64,000 nucleotides of DNA from Roseburia sp. (GTDB lineage: Bacteria > Bacillota > Clostridia > Lachnospirales > Lachnospiraceae), in NCBI GenBank assembly GCA_019421345.1, contig JAHZFL010000001.1, forward strand, positions 27,252 through 91,251. The letters run 5' to 3'. The translations under genes and the position numbers were made by a program. The notes under the pieces were generated by a model. It was given only the letters and a program-made list of their open reading frames with translations, did not search any database and was not told where the DNA came from. This document shows, piece by piece, positions 23,102 through 31,998 of the stretch (the first letter of the stretch is position 1; each line of letters opens with the position of its first letter).

Positions 23102-24397
23102 TTATTCCACGCGCTTTGCATTCGGATAAATCCGCACCATCCTCTCATCCGGAAAATGCTCGTCGATCGTTTTCTGCCAGCCGCTGTGCGCCGCAATCCC
23201 TCTTGACCGCTCGTCGTAGCGTGACATCGCCAGCGCGGAAACAGCGACATTGCAGCACATAAAGACAAGCAGCACCCACGTCAAGACCTTTCCCGGTCTG
23301 ACCGGAATACGTTCAATCCATTTAGAGACAAACGGATAGCATTTTTTAAACCAGACAACTGCTGCAATCCCCCAGAAAAAGCAATACAGCAGATTGATCC
23401 TTCCGCCAAGATTAAACGGCATCCAACTGTAATCCCAAAATACGGTACCAAATACAAGCTCTGTAAAAACACTGCACAAATATTCGTACGCTCCGCCCAA
23501 AAACGTGCCGACCGCAAACAAAAATCCGTCGGAGCTGTCACGGTAGCGGTACAAAAGCGCAGTCGCTCCCGCAATCGCAAAGCCCCACACCAGACTAAAC
23601 GGCCCCCACACGACGCTGCTGCGGCTCATCCACACGCCCGCTGTGACCCTGCAATAAAGCGTCTCCGTCAGATCTCCCAAAAATGCTCCTACAAAAAAGA
23701 GCATCACGAGCTTGTAAAAGCCGCACCCGTCTGCGAACACACCTTCTTTCGGTACTGCGCTCTCCCGCCTTGCGGCATTGGGATATGCTTTATGGATACG
23801 CCTGTCTACCTGATCAAAAATCCATTTCCCAATCCGAAAGCTGATTCTTGCAAACCATGCATCCGCTGCCTCCCAGCGTTTCATCTGCTTGCTTCTTCCT
23901 GCAAGAATGACTACGGTTGCCGCACAGTCCAACGCTGCTATGCTGACCGTTATCCAGATCAGGATGTGACCTAACGTGTGCGGCAGCAGGGAAAACAGCT
24001 TAAGCAATATGTAATTGCCCCATTTTACCGCCGCAAACCCAAGCACTCCCCAAAGAATTGACATTTGCAGACAGATATAACCGTCAAGATTCCACCGCAG
24101 CGCGGAATAATCCCACCAGCGCTCGTGATAAAAACGCTCAATCAGTCTTCCTGCGACCCACTCGGCAACAGTTGTAAAAATCAAGCAGCCGAGAAACAGC
24201 CAGATTCCGCTTAATTCCTTTAAATAAACTGTGATCACGGACGCCGTCAAGCCGTATAGTACGCAAAGCGGTCCGTTAATGAAGCCGCGATTGACAAATC
24301 GTTTCTGCTTCAAGGCCGCAAAAACAGTCTCGATCACCCATCCGATAAAGGAATAGCAGAAAAACAGCCATGCCAGCTCATACCCTGTGTATCCCAT
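23102..24397 (-). CDS. Putative ABC-transporter-type permease, PF06541-like, internally duplicated
   Basis: A 431-residue membrane protein with two copies of the same unit: LAWLFFCYSFIGWVIET..KQKRFVNRGFINGPLCVLYG (from residue 8), and KLVMLFFVGAFLGDLTET..TAGVWMSRSSVVWGPFSLVWG (from about residue 225). The pattern F-x-G-x-x-x-E-T ... RG-x-x-x-GP is what I remember of the putative ABC-transporter type IV (CmpB) family of Firmicutes, whose role is unknown. Each half ends with WxYS/DYSWMPFNLGG-like loops. There is no ATPase gene beside it, so transport is unproven. It lies between manA and the NagZ-like gene. Confidence 0.75.
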   Translation of the reverse strand: MGYTGYELAWLFFCYSFIGWVIETVFAALKQKRFVNRGFINGPLCVLYGLTASVITVYLKELSGIWLFLGCLIFTTVAEWVAGRLIERFYHERWWDYSALRWNLDGYICLQMSILWGVLGFAAVKWGNYILLKLFSLLPHTLGHILIWITVSIAALDCAATVVILAGRSKQMKRWEAADAWFARISFRIGKWIFDQVDRRIHKAYPNAARRESAVPKEGVFADGCGFYKLVMLFFVGAFLGDLTETLYCRVTAGVWMSRSSVVWGPFSLVWGFAIAGATALLYRYRDSSDGFLFAVGTFLGGAYEYLCSVFTELVFGTVFWDYSWMPFNLGGRINLLYCFFWGIAAVVWFKKCYPFVSKWIERIPVRPGKVLTWVLLVFMCCNVAVSALAMSRYDERSRGIAAHSGWQKTIDEHFPDERMVRIYPNAKRVE

Positions 24398-24418
24398 CTC
24401 TGTTCTCTCTCCCTTTTT

Positions 24419-25372
24419 CTATTCCTCTGCCGCAGATGCAAGAATCGTCATATTTCCCTGTACCTTTAATGCTCCATAGCCGTACGGCACAATAAAATGC
24501 ATTCCCTTTTTGACAAAACAGCCATCGATGCTTCCGTCTCCCTCCACGATCGACATCAAAAGAAACGGATGGTTCTGCTCAATCGTCAGCTCTCCCTCTA
24601 CATCCGCCTTAAATATCCGGTAATACTTACAGGCATACAGTTCATTCATTTGATTTTTCGGAAGATCCAAAACAGACTTTACGCTTTCTTCCGCAGGCTT
24701 TGCCGGAACAGTGATCACATCCAGACTTTTTTTGATATGCAACTCTCTGGGCTTGCCGTTCTGGAGTCTGTCATAATCATATACCCGATAAGTAATATCG
24801 CTGTTCTCCTGCGTTTCCAACAACAGCAGACCGCCCTTGATCGCATGGACCGTACCGGGATCGATCTGGATAAAGTCCCCCTTCTTCACGGGGATCTCCC
24901 GGATAAAGTCGCTCCACCTTCCCTCATGGATCATCGCGCTCAATTCCTCTTTTGACTGTGCGTGATGTCCGAATACAAGCGTGCTTCCCTCCGGCGCGTC
25001 TAAGATATACCAGCATTCCGTCTTTCCAAGCGACCCGTTCTCATGCACTCTTGCATAATCGTCGTCAGGATGTACCTGAATGCTCAGATCCTCCCGCGCA
25101 TCAATAATCTTTGTCATAAGCGGAAAACGCGCGCTGTTAAAATTTCCAAATACCTCTGGATGCTCCTCCCATACCTTCGAGAGCTTCTGACCCGCAAAAA
25201 CGCCGTTTTTTATCGTTCCGTCACCGTTTGGGTGCGCGGAAATGCCCCAGCATTCGCCGAGATCATCTCCTGCCTCCGCACAGCCAAATTCCTCGCGCAG
25301 TCTTGTACCTCCCCAGATATTATGTGTGCATACCGGATCTAAAAATAAAAGTTCCTTTGCTTTCTGGCTCAT
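24419..25372 (-). CDS. manA: Mannose-6-phosphate isomerase, class I (short form)
   Basis: A 317-residue cupin isomerase interconverting mannose-6-P and fructose-6-P. Zinc ligands are visible in QVHPDDDYA, KTECWYIL and DPGTVHAIKGG. This is the short Firmicutes form of about 315 residues. ATG 25372 is preceded by AGGAGCAGG; a TTG one codon upstream is an alternative start. It follows the phosphohexomutase gene by 16 bases, and together they can feed fructose-6-P/mannose-1-P metabolism. Confidence 0.93.
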   Translation of the reverse strand: MSQKAKELLFLDPVCTHNIWGGTRLREEFGCAEAGDDLGECWGISAHPNGDGTIKNGVFAGQKLSKVWEEHPEVFGNFNSARFPLMTKIIDAREDLSIQVHPDDDYARVHENGSLGKTECWYILDAPEGSTLVFGHHAQSKEELSAMIHEGRWSDFIREIPVKKGDFIQIDPGTVHAIKGGLLLLETQENSDITYRVYDYDRLQNGKPRELHIKKSLDVITVPAKPAEESVKSVLDLPKNQMNELYACKYYRIFKADVEGELTIEQNHPFLLMSIVEGDGSIDGCFVKKGMHFIVPYGYGALKVQGNMTILASAAEE

Positions 25373-25387
25373 CAATCGTACCTGCTC

Positions 25388-27103
25388 CTATCTCAAAAGA
25401 TCATTTTTTAAAGCTTCGAGCTTTCGCTCTGCATCCTCTAACGAATCTCCCTTGACCCCAAAATAATACTTGATCTTCGGCTCTGTTCCGGAAGGACGCA
25501 CACAGCACCAAGCCTGATCGGCAAGCTCATAGTAAAGAACATTCGATGAAGGAAGTCCGGTTGCCGTCACCTCTCCTGTCACCATATCCTTTCTTGTATC
25601 GTCCTTATAATCACGGACAGCAAGCACTGTATGACCGCCGAGCTCCTTTGGCGGGTTCTCCCTTGACTCACGCATCAGCGCCTGAATCTGCGCCGCTCCG
25701 TCAATCCCTTTTAACGTTTTTGTCTCCAGTCCCTCTCTGTAGCAGCCATACTTCTCGTACATATCAAGCATCGCATCCCACAGTGTCTTTCCATGCTTTT
25801 TGCACCATGACGCAACCTCGCACAGCATCATGACCGCCACACAGGCATCCTTATCTCTCGCATAGGTCCCTACGAGACAGCCGTAGCTCTCCTCCAGACC
25901 AAACACATAGTTATTTGTCTGCTGTTCCTCAAACAGGCGGATCTGCTCGCCGATATACTTAAATCCGGTCAATACCTCGATCAGCTTTACACCATATGCC
26001 TTTGCGATCGCCTTTGCCATATCCGTCGTCACGATCGTCTCTATGAGCGCCGGATTTTTCGGCATCGTGCCCATCTGTGTGCGCTCCCTTAAAATATATT
26101 CCGCAATGAGCATACCTGACATATTTCCGGTAAAGCTTATATATTCTCCCGTCTTTGTATCCTTGCAGTATACGCCAAGACGGTCAGCATCCGGGTCTGT
26201 CGCAAGCACAATGTCAGCGTCTACCTCCTTTGCAAGCTCTAAGGCAAGCGCAAACGCCTTCGGCGATTCGGGATTCGGGTAGGACACGGTCGGGAAATTA
26301 CCGTCCGGCAGCTCCTGCTCCTTGACCACATAAACATTCGTAAAGCCAAGCTCCTTTAACACGCGGCGCACCGGAAGATTTCCTGTTCCGTGAAGCGGCG
26401 TATAAACAATACGGATGTCCTTTGCCATCTCCTGAATGATCTCCGGATGGATTGACTGCTTTTTGAGTTCCTCCATATAAAGATCGTCGATCTCTGCCCC
26501 GATGACCTCATAAAGCCCTGCGTTGACGGCATCTTCCTTTGGCATCGTCTTTACCTGTGCAAAAGAAGTTACCTTCGCCACCTCTGCCAGAATATTCTTA
26601 TCGTGCGGCGGCGTGATCTGCGCGCCGTCCTCCCAATATACCTTGTAGCCGTTATACTCTCTCGGATTATGGCTCGCCGTAATGACAATACCGGACACAC
26701 AGCCCAGATGGCGGAGCGCAAAAGACAGCTCCGGCGTCGGGCGCAGACTCTCAAATACATATGCCTTAATTCCGTTTGCATTCAGACAAAGCGCCGCCTC
26801 ATCCGCAAATTCCGGCGACATCCTGCGGGAATCGTAGGCAATCGCCACGCCCTTTTTCTGTCCGTTCTGTGAAATAATATAATTTGCGAGTCCCTGTGTC
26901 GCCTGACGCACGGTATAGATATTCATACGGTTCGTTCCCGCGCCTATAACGCCGCGCAGTCCTCCCGTTCCAAATTCCAACTGACGGTAAAAACGATCCT
27001 CAATCTCGGCGGCATCGTCCTTGATCGCCGCAAGCTCCGCTTTTGTATCTGCGTCGAAATAGTCATCTGTACACCACTGCTTATAAAGCTCCATATAGCT
27101 CAT
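25388..27103 (-). CDS. Phospho-sugar mutase (phosphoglucomutase/phosphomannomutase)
   Basis: A 571-residue alpha-D-phosphohexomutase. The phosphoserine loop ITASHNPREYNGYK lies near residue 140, the metal loop DPDADRLGV near 300, the sugar-specificity loop LEESYGCLVG near 400 and the phosphate-binding loop RPSGTEPKIKYY near 540. Length and motifs match the Firmicutes PgcA type that converts glucose-6-P and glucose-1-P, possibly mannose phosphates too. It is the first gene of the operon; AAGGAGA precedes ATG 27103, and a consensus promoter is 39-67 bases upstream. Confidence 0.93.
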   Translation of the reverse strand: MSYMELYKQWCTDDYFDADTKAELAAIKDDAAEIEDRFYRQLEFGTGGLRGVIGAGTNRMNIYTVRQATQGLANYIISQNGQKKGVAIAYDSRRMSPEFADEAALCLNANGIKAYVFESLRPTPELSFALRHLGCVSGIVITASHNPREYNGYKVYWEDGAQITPPHDKNILAEVAKVTSFAQVKTMPKEDAVNAGLYEVIGAEIDDLYMEELKKQSIHPEIIQEMAKDIRIVYTPLHGTGNLPVRRVLKELGFTNVYVVKEQELPDGNFPTVSYPNPESPKAFALALELAKEVDADIVLATDPDADRLGVYCKDTKTGEYISFTGNMSGMLIAEYILRERTQMGTMPKNPALIETIVTTDMAKAIAKAYGVKLIEVLTGFKYIGEQIRLFEEQQTNNYVFGLEESYGCLVGTYARDKDACVAVMMLCEVASWCKKHGKTLWDAMLDMYEKYGCYREGLETKTLKGIDGAAQIQALMRESRENPPKELGGHTVLAVRDYKDDTRKDMVTGEVTATGLPSSNVLYYELADQAWCCVRPSGTEPKIKYYFGVKGDSLEDAERKLEALKNDLLR

Positions 27104-27141
27104 ACTCGTTCTCCTTCTCTGCTATGCTTATTATCTTCTTA

Positions 27142-27170
27142 ATTATAGGCTTTGAACGCGTGTCTGTAAA
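27142..27170 (-). promoter_or_regulatory. Promoter of the phosphohexomutase-manA-PF06541-nagZ operon
   Basis: Minus strand TTTACA (27165-27170), 17-base spacer, TATAAT (27142-27147). All four downstream genes are closely spaced with no terminator between them. Confidence 0.78.
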
Positions 27171-27192
27171 CTTTTTTGCGCATTTTTCCAAA

Positions 27193-28377
27193 CTAATTTT
27201 TGTTTGAGACCGTTCCGTCCGCCGCAATGACCGCGCCCGCCGATATTTGCTGCAGATATCCTAAGATTTCCTGCGCCTTTTGTCCTGTCGCAAGCTTTGT
27301 CACACCGCCCTCCGCATAGATGGGCAGATACTGATACCGCTGCGCTCCCTCCGGCGTGACCGTCACCTTAAGAATCGCCGAGCGGTCAATCGTTTGTCCA
27401 AACACAAAGTTGCCGAGACTGTAAAATACCGGCTGTCCGCCAAAATAGGCAGCGCCCTGCAGACAGTGTGTATGCGATCCCACTACCACATCCGCGCCCG
27501 CCGCAAGGCAATTTTGTGCGATCTTTGTCTGATAGTCCTCAGGATAAGCGGCATACTCCACGCCCCAGTGCGGATAAACCGCAAGAAAATCACACTCCTT
27601 GGCTGCCTGCCCGACAAGCTCGATCAGCCTTGTGTCATCATAGCAGGAAAATACGCCGGGCGCGCTGTTTTCAACCTTCCAGTCACCGGTCGGAACAACG
27701 CGGGAAACCGCAAGAAATCCGAATTTTTTTCCGTTGATCTCAAAGATCTGCACCTGCTGGGCACGATCGATGCTCTCGCCCGCGCCCCCGTAGCGGATCC
27801 CCGCTCCATCCAGCGTGGCAAACGTATCGCTTAACGCCGCCTTTCCGTAGTCAAGCACATGATTATTTGCGAGAGAGACGACATCCACCCCCATCTCCTT
27901 TAACGCCGCGACATAGGACGGCTCACACCGGAATGTATACTGTTTTCCTTCCATCGGAGTCCCCTGTGTGCTGAACGGAAATTCATTATTCACCATCAGA
28001 ACATCTGCCGCCTGTAACTCCAAAAGCAGCTCCTCCGAGATCACACCGGCAATCCCGTTTGCATCGTAGCCTGCCAGAAAAGCGTTTCCAAACAATACGT
28101 CACCGCCAAAAAGAATCGTCGTATCTTCCTTTGGCGGCTGCGGCTTTTGTATATGATCACCTGCCGCCTGCGGCTCCTGTGTCCCGCTCTCTGCTGCTCC
28201 TTCGCCGTCCGGCTCCGTCCGGCTTTCCGTCTCGCTGTTTTGCACCTCTTTGGGAGGCTCCACCGCCTCCCCCTGTGTCTGCGCCGTTTCGTCTCCTGCC
28301 CATACAAGTGCAAAAAGCAGCAGAACCACGATTCCCAAAGATGCTATGTACATCAGCTTCTGCAATATCTTCTTCAT
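27193..28377 (-). CDS. CapA-family protein (PGA_cap metallophosphatase-like), membrane-anchored
   Basis: A 394-residue protein: an N-terminal TM anchor (about 8-28), an acidic Glu/Gln/Pro linker to about residue 85, then a CapA domain with LFGGDVLFGN, VNNEFPFS, LANNHVLDYGK, AVYPHWGVEY and VVVGSHTHCLQGA, which are the metal-binding positions of calcineurin-like phosphoesterases. CapA proteins are linked to poly-gamma-glutamate capsule, but isolated copies like this one have no proven function. There are no capB/capC genes near. ATG 28377 was chosen because GGAGGGA precedes it. Confidence 0.88.
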   Translation of the reverse strand: MKKILQKLMYIASLGIVVLLLFALVWAGDETAQTQGEAVEPPKEVQNSETESRTEPDGEGAAESGTQEPQAAGDHIQKPQPPKEDTTILFGGDVLFGNAFLAGYDANGIAGVISEELLLELQAADVLMVNNEFPFSTQGTPMEGKQYTFRCEPSYVAALKEMGVDVVSLANNHVLDYGKAALSDTFATLDGAGIRYGGAGESIDRAQQVQIFEINGKKFGFLAVSRVVPTGDWKVENSAPGVFSCYDDTRLIELVGQAAKECDFLAVYPHWGVEYAAYPEDYQTKIAQNCLAAGADVVVGSHTHCLQGAAYFGGQPVFYSLGNFVFGQTIDRSAILKVTVTPEGAQRYQYLPIYAEGGVTKLATGQKAQEILGYLQQISAGAVIAADGTVSNKN

Positions 28378-28407
28378 ACTCCCTCCAAATGTCTGCATAA
28401 TATATCC

Positions 28408-28435
28408 ATTTTATCAGAAAGTAGAAAAGTGTCAA
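28408..28435 (-). promoter_or_regulatory. Promoter of the CapA-family gene
   Basis: Minus strand TTGACA (28430-28435), 16-base spacer, TAAAAT (28408-28413), about 30 bases before the ATG. Confidence 0.68.
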
Positions 28436-28471
28436 ATGAAGAATTGCTTTTCTATCCGCGCGTCTGCCAAT

Positions 28472-29380
28472 TTATTGTATCGTAAGCTCCAGCGAACCCA
28501 TATCACAGGAAAGCGCCGCCGTGTGCTCCGCTCCCGCATTTTGTGGCTCATAGTCTGCGGAAATAGAGGAGTAATCACGTCCGTTCACCGTAAGCTCACC
28601 CATATCACAGGAAAGCTCATATCGATAGGCAGCGGCGTCCCCCGAAAGTGAAAGCGCAACGTTTCCCATGGCGCTTTTTGCTGTGATGTCGCCCTCTGCC
28701 GCACCCTCAACCGAAACATTTCCCATGTCACAATCAATCTCAAGATTCTGATAAGTTCCGCCCAAAAGCTCGGCGTTTCCGGTGTCTGCCAAGACAATCG
28801 TCTCCCCTGATACCGTAAAATCCTCTAAAACCGCGCTTGCCGCATCTACCGTCACCGTAAGCTTCTCACAGCGCATGTCCGCAAGAGAAAGCTGTCCCTC
28901 CGCCGCGTCCAACTCCAGCTTTACGTCAGAAAGCGCAAGCCCTGACGGAAGCTCGATCACAAATTCTGTATTGGAACGATTGCTCCAATCTCCCGAACGG
29001 TGGTACGCAAGAGAAAGCGTGCCGTCCGCCGTCACAGCTCCCTTATAATCCTGCTCCCTTCCCCGATACATATGCACTACGACAGTATCTGTCTGAGCGC
29101 CTTCCTCCACATACACCTCTGCCGCTTCCATATCAATTTCCAGATTCCTGATCCCAGCCGTCTCATAGGTATAGGAAACGCTGCTCTCCCCTTCTGTATC
29201 CCGATCTCGATCCGAATAATAGATACCATCCCAGCCGATATGCCAGTTTCCATAGGTCACACCCGCCTCAAGCAGCTTATGGACGCCTCCGCCCATAACG
29301 GATGCAACAATACAAAGCAACACTCCTATCCCTGCAAGAACTCCCGCAAGGATCAGACTTATCCTCGTAAATAGTTTCAT
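28472..29380 (-). CDS. DUF4097-family adhesin-like beta-repeat membrane protein
   Basis: A 302-residue protein with an N-terminal TM helix (about 8-30) and a repetitive beta-helix-like domain (IRNLEIDMEAAEVYVEEG, LSLADMRCEKLTVTVDAASA, YQNLEIDCDMGNVSVEGAA and so on) typical of DUF4097. It overlaps the upstream DUF1700 gene by four bases (ATGA), so the two are translationally coupled. The PadR/DUF1700/DUF4097 trio is common in Firmicutes and thought to relate to envelope stress, but no member has a proven biochemical role. Confidence 0.85.
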   Translation of the reverse strand: MKLFTRISLILAGVLAGIGVLLCIVASVMGGGVHKLLEAGVTYGNWHIGWDGIYYSDRDRDTEGESSVSYTYETAGIRNLEIDMEAAEVYVEEGAQTDTVVVHMYRGREQDYKGAVTADGTLSLAYHRSGDWSNRSNTEFVIELPSGLALSDVKLELDAAEGQLSLADMRCEKLTVTVDAASAVLEDFTVSGETIVLADTGNAELLGGTYQNLEIDCDMGNVSVEGAAEGDITAKSAMGNVALSLSGDAAAYRYELSCDMGELTVNGRDYSSISADYEPQNAGAEHTAALSCDMGSLELTIQ

Positions 29381-30078
29381 GCCCCGACACGCTCCTTTCT
29401 TCTCTCAAACGGTCGTTTGCAAAGATGATAAATCCCCCTGACCGCCCACGGCAAAAAGCTCCCGCACACAACAACCACAAGAAGCAGCGCCAGTATTCCG
29501 ATCGCAAGGACCAGACAGCCGCCTCCGATCAAACCGACGCCAACCGCCGGATCTGCACCGATGATCAGTGAAATCCCTGCACCGATCAAAACAACACCCG
29601 TGATTAACAGAGATGCCATGACTGCCACCGAGGCAAGTGCGATCCCCACCGCCATTGCCGCCGCGGCAAGCGCAAGACTAATGAGAAGAAGCAGCAGCGT
29701 AAGCCAGATCGGGGAGGTAAGCACCGCCGCAGCGGCTATAAGCGCCGCCATGCCTGCACTCCGTTCCTTTGTACGGCTTTTTGCCATCCCTCCGACTGCC
29801 TCATTAATATTCCTATAATATTCCTCATCCCTATTTGCAAACGTATTATAATATTTACCGTCGGCTGCACCCTTTTTTTCGGGATCGATCCCAAAATCCT
29901 TTAAAATACTCTCCGCCGCCTTCTGTGGGGATTCCAGCTTTGCAAGAATCTCCTGCTCGTTCTCCTCCCCCGCATCCTCAAAATAGCTTCTGTAAAACGC
30001 GACTGCATCTGCCCGCTCCTCCTTCGAGATTGCCGAAAGAAGCTGCTCTAACTGCCGCAAAAAATCTTCCTTATTCAT
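29377..30078 (-). CDS. DUF1700-family membrane protein
   Basis: A 233-residue protein. The cytoplasmic N-terminal helical part (MNKEDFLRQLEQLLSAIS..DAVAFYRSYFEDAGEENEQE, then KDFGIDP) is the DUF1700 signature. It is followed by several Ala/Gly/Ile-rich TM segments (about residues 90-215) and a basic tail. ATG 30078 follows GGAGG. It forms an operon with PadR upstream and DUF4097 downstream. Confidence 0.87.
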   Translation of the reverse strand: MNKEDFLRQLEQLLSAISKEERADAVAFYRSYFEDAGEENEQEILAKLESPQKAAESILKDFGIDPEKKGAADGKYYNTFANRDEEYYRNINEAVGGMAKSRTKERSAGMAALIAAAAVLTSPIWLTLLLLLISLALAAAAMAVGIALASVAVMASLLITGVVLIGAGISLIIGADPAVGVGLIGGGCLVLAIGILALLLVVVVCGSFLPWAVRGIYHLCKRPFERRKERVGA

Positions 30079-30123
30079 CGTTTCCTCCATTCTTATGCAC
30101 TCCATACCAAAATCCCGTATGCG

Positions 30124-30450
30124 CTACGCATCTGCCCGCTCCTCGCAAAATAACCCTGAAATCTTAGCGGAATATTCCCGCCATTCTCTGCGGTATTCCT
30201 GCAGCCTTTCGCTGCCCGCTTCCGTAATCTGATAATAACGCCTGTTTCTCCCTCCGCATTCCCTGTCGTATACACGCAGACAGCCACTTTTTTGCAGCCT
30301 GCGCAAAACGGGATACAGCGTTGATTCCGACACGTCGATCGCCGCCCTGACATCCTGCGTGATCCGGTAACCGTATGTTCCCTCCTCATCCTTTGAGACG
30401 ACTGCCAAAACGATTGCATCCAAAAGCGCAGCGCCCGTGTTAAATACCAT
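30124..30450 (-). CDS. PadR-family transcriptional regulator
   Basis: A 108-residue winged-helix protein: LLDAIVLAVVSKDEEGTYGYRI, SESTLYPVLRRLQKSGCL (recognition helix and start of the wing), GRNRRYYQIT and a C-terminal helix for dimerisation. It heads the DUF1700/DUF4097 operon, and a perfect 25-bp palindrome covers its promoter, so autorepression is likely. The ATG at 30450 is preceded by CAGGGGGTGAGGGC, a usable RBS. Confidence 0.92.
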   Translation of the reverse strand: MVFNTGAALLDAIVLAVVSKDEEGTYGYRITQDVRAAIDVSESTLYPVLRRLQKSGCLRVYDRECGGRNRRYYQITEAGSERLQEYRREWREYSAKISGLFCEERADA

Positions 30451-30500
30451 GCCCTCACCCCCTGCCTGTTTATAGAGCTTTTATAATATCATTTCTTTTA

Positions 30501-30534
30501 CAATACTATATATTATATAGTATTGTATTGTCAA
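30501..30534 (-). promoter_or_regulatory. PadR promoter overlapped by a perfect palindromic operator
   Basis: CAATACTATATA and its exact complement TATATAGTATTG flank one central base (30501-30525). On the minus strand a TTGACA (30529-30534) and a TATAGT (30505-30510) are 18 bases apart, so the palindrome covers the spacer and -10. This arrangement fits PadR autorepression. Confidence 0.75.
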
Positions 30535-30540
30535 TAGGAT

Positions 30541-30616
30541 AGGAAATGCAATTTCCTAATTCTATTAAAAATCTCGCTTGCGAGATTTCCCGCCTGCGGC
30601 GGGTCGCATCAGCGAC
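30541..30616. repeat. Four consecutive small perfect hairpins (REP-like element)
   Basis: In 76 bases: AGGAAAT-GCA-ATTTCCT (30541-30557), AAATCTCGC-TT-GCGAGATTT (30569-30588), CCCGCC-TGC-GGCGGG (30589-30603) and GTCGC-ATCA-GCGAC (30603-30616). They lie end to end between the PadR promoter and the DUF1002 terminator, with no gene. They look like a compound extragenic palindromic element. Confidence 0.65.
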
Positions 30617-30640
30617 ACAGTTCTATTTCGCCGCAGTGCA

Positions 30641-30687
30641 AAAAAAAAGGCGGTGCGCTCCCATTAGGTTCGCACCGCCTTTTTTTA
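30641..30687. terminator. Bidirectional terminator after the DUF1002 gene
   Basis: AGGCGGTGCG (30648-30657) pairs with CGCACCGCCT (30671-30680), flanked by an A run on one side and a T run on the other. It lies 68 bases past the DUF1002 stop codon at 30755. Confidence 0.85.
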
Positions 30688-30754
30688 CTTCCGTTATATT
30701 TATCAAACCAAAAATCTCTCAGCTTCCACTGCTGCCGCATTCTATATTCCCTTG

Positions 30755-31912
30755 TCAGGAAAACAAGGACTTAAAGAAATCTGCGATTGCCTCAAACGCA
30801 CGGACGAAGAAATCACCGATCGCCGATAAAATCCCATCGCCTCCGCCGTCGCGAAAGGAATTGTATAAAGACTCTGCATAATCAACAAGTCCGCTCAAAT
30901 CAATTCCCAGTGACGTGATTTTCAAAAGCAGGTCTACAATCTGCTGACGCTCCGTATCGGAGAGGGTTACACCGTACTTCTCGCACGCCTCGTCAATAAC
31001 TTTATTAATATTCTCCGCATCGCTGAAATCATTCTGTGCGATCACAGACTTAATATAGGCGATAAATTCCTCGACCTCCTCATTGGTCAAGCCCTCGATC
31101 GACGCCGCAAGCTCACCGGTCACGACAAGCTCATTGAGCGCGGCGTCAATGACCGTATCGTCGACTGCCTTTCCGGTCATCTCCCCGTAAGCCTTAAAGA
31201 TGCCGACCAGCGCCGCCGTACCGGAGATCGGTTTCGGTCCTGCCACGATAATATCAGCATCGGTGATCCCTGCTGTTGCCAGCGCATTTTTATACATTCC
31301 CACGGTACAGTAGGTAATATTGCTCGTCGAAATATTTAATCCGCTTCCGGGTTTCCGATCAACGATCACGATCGACGACCACGCCTTATTTCCTATCTTT
31401 GATGCGTCAATATACGCCCCAAGGTATTGATGCTCCTCCTGATTTGTGACGTACACCACATCATAATTTGCCAGTCCCGCCGGATCGATCCCCATCAGTC
31501 CCAGCACTGCGGCGCGCTGCTCCTCCGTCAAATCTGCGCCGAGCGAAAGATAAGGTCTGTCATCCTTTTGGATCGTTACCTGATCCCCGCTTGTGTTTGG
31601 CACCTGTTCTCCCTGTACATTTGCATCCGGCACCTGCTCCCCCTGTATATTGGGACTTTGTACCTGCTCTCCCTGTATATTCTGATTCGTCGTCTGTCCG
31701 CCCTGCGGCTGCGTATTCCCGGACGGCTGCTGTCCGCCCTGCGGCTGTGCCTCCCCGGACGGCGCCTGTCCGCCCTGCGGCTGTGTCTCCGCTGTCCCTG
31801 TTGTCACTTCCGTTGCCGGAGCGGCAGACTGCGAAGCCGCCGCCGGCACTGCGGTAAACAGTGTCACAGCCGCCAGAAAAATACTAATACCTCTTGACCA
31901 TTTCCTTCTCAC
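30755..31912 (-). CDS. DUF1002-family secreted protein with Gln/Gly/Pro-rich repeats
   Basis: About 385 residues: a signal peptide (RRKWSRGISIFLAAVTLF, ending near AAAS), a low-complexity stretch of about 75 residues with repeats QPQGGQ-PSG and then NIQGEQV, and a DUF1002 domain (SLGADLTEEQRAAVLGLMG, VTNQEEHQYLGAYIDASKIG, DIIVAGPKPISGTAALVGIF). The last 40 residues form an amphipathic tail ending ADFFKSLFS. The family is exported and of unknown role. I place the start at GTG 31912, seven bases after GGGAGG; ATG 31918 and ATG 31933 are alternatives whose Shine-Dalgarno sequences are too close to the start codon. Confidence 0.8.
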   Translation of the reverse strand: MRRKWSRGISIFLAAVTLFTAVPAAASQSAAPATEVTTGTAETQPQGGQAPSGEAQPQGGQQPSGNTQPQGGQTTNQNIQGEQVQSPNIQGEQVPDANVQGEQVPNTSGDQVTIQKDDRPYLSLGADLTEEQRAAVLGLMGIDPAGLANYDVVYVTNQEEHQYLGAYIDASKIGNKAWSSIVIVDRKPGSGLNISTSNITYCTVGMYKNALATAGITDADIIVAGPKPISGTAALVGIFKAYGEMTGKAVDDTVIDAALNELVVTGELAASIEGLTNEEVEEFIAYIKSVIAQNDFSDAENINKVIDEACEKYGVTLSDTERQQIVDLLLKITSLGIDLSGLVDYAESLYNSFRDGGGDGILSAIGDFFVRAFEAIADFFKSLFS

Positions 31913-31998
31913 CTGCATACCTCCCTGTCTCATACTCCTTGAAACAAGTACTAATTCTACTATGAGTTTACGAAAAAAAGCAAGCGTTTCATACATTC

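Noticed and set aside
31600..31790. A CRISPR-like series of direct repeats
   Set aside because: The repeats are in frame inside the DUF1002 gene and encode QPQGGQ and NIQGEQV units; there are no constant-length spacers or cas genes.
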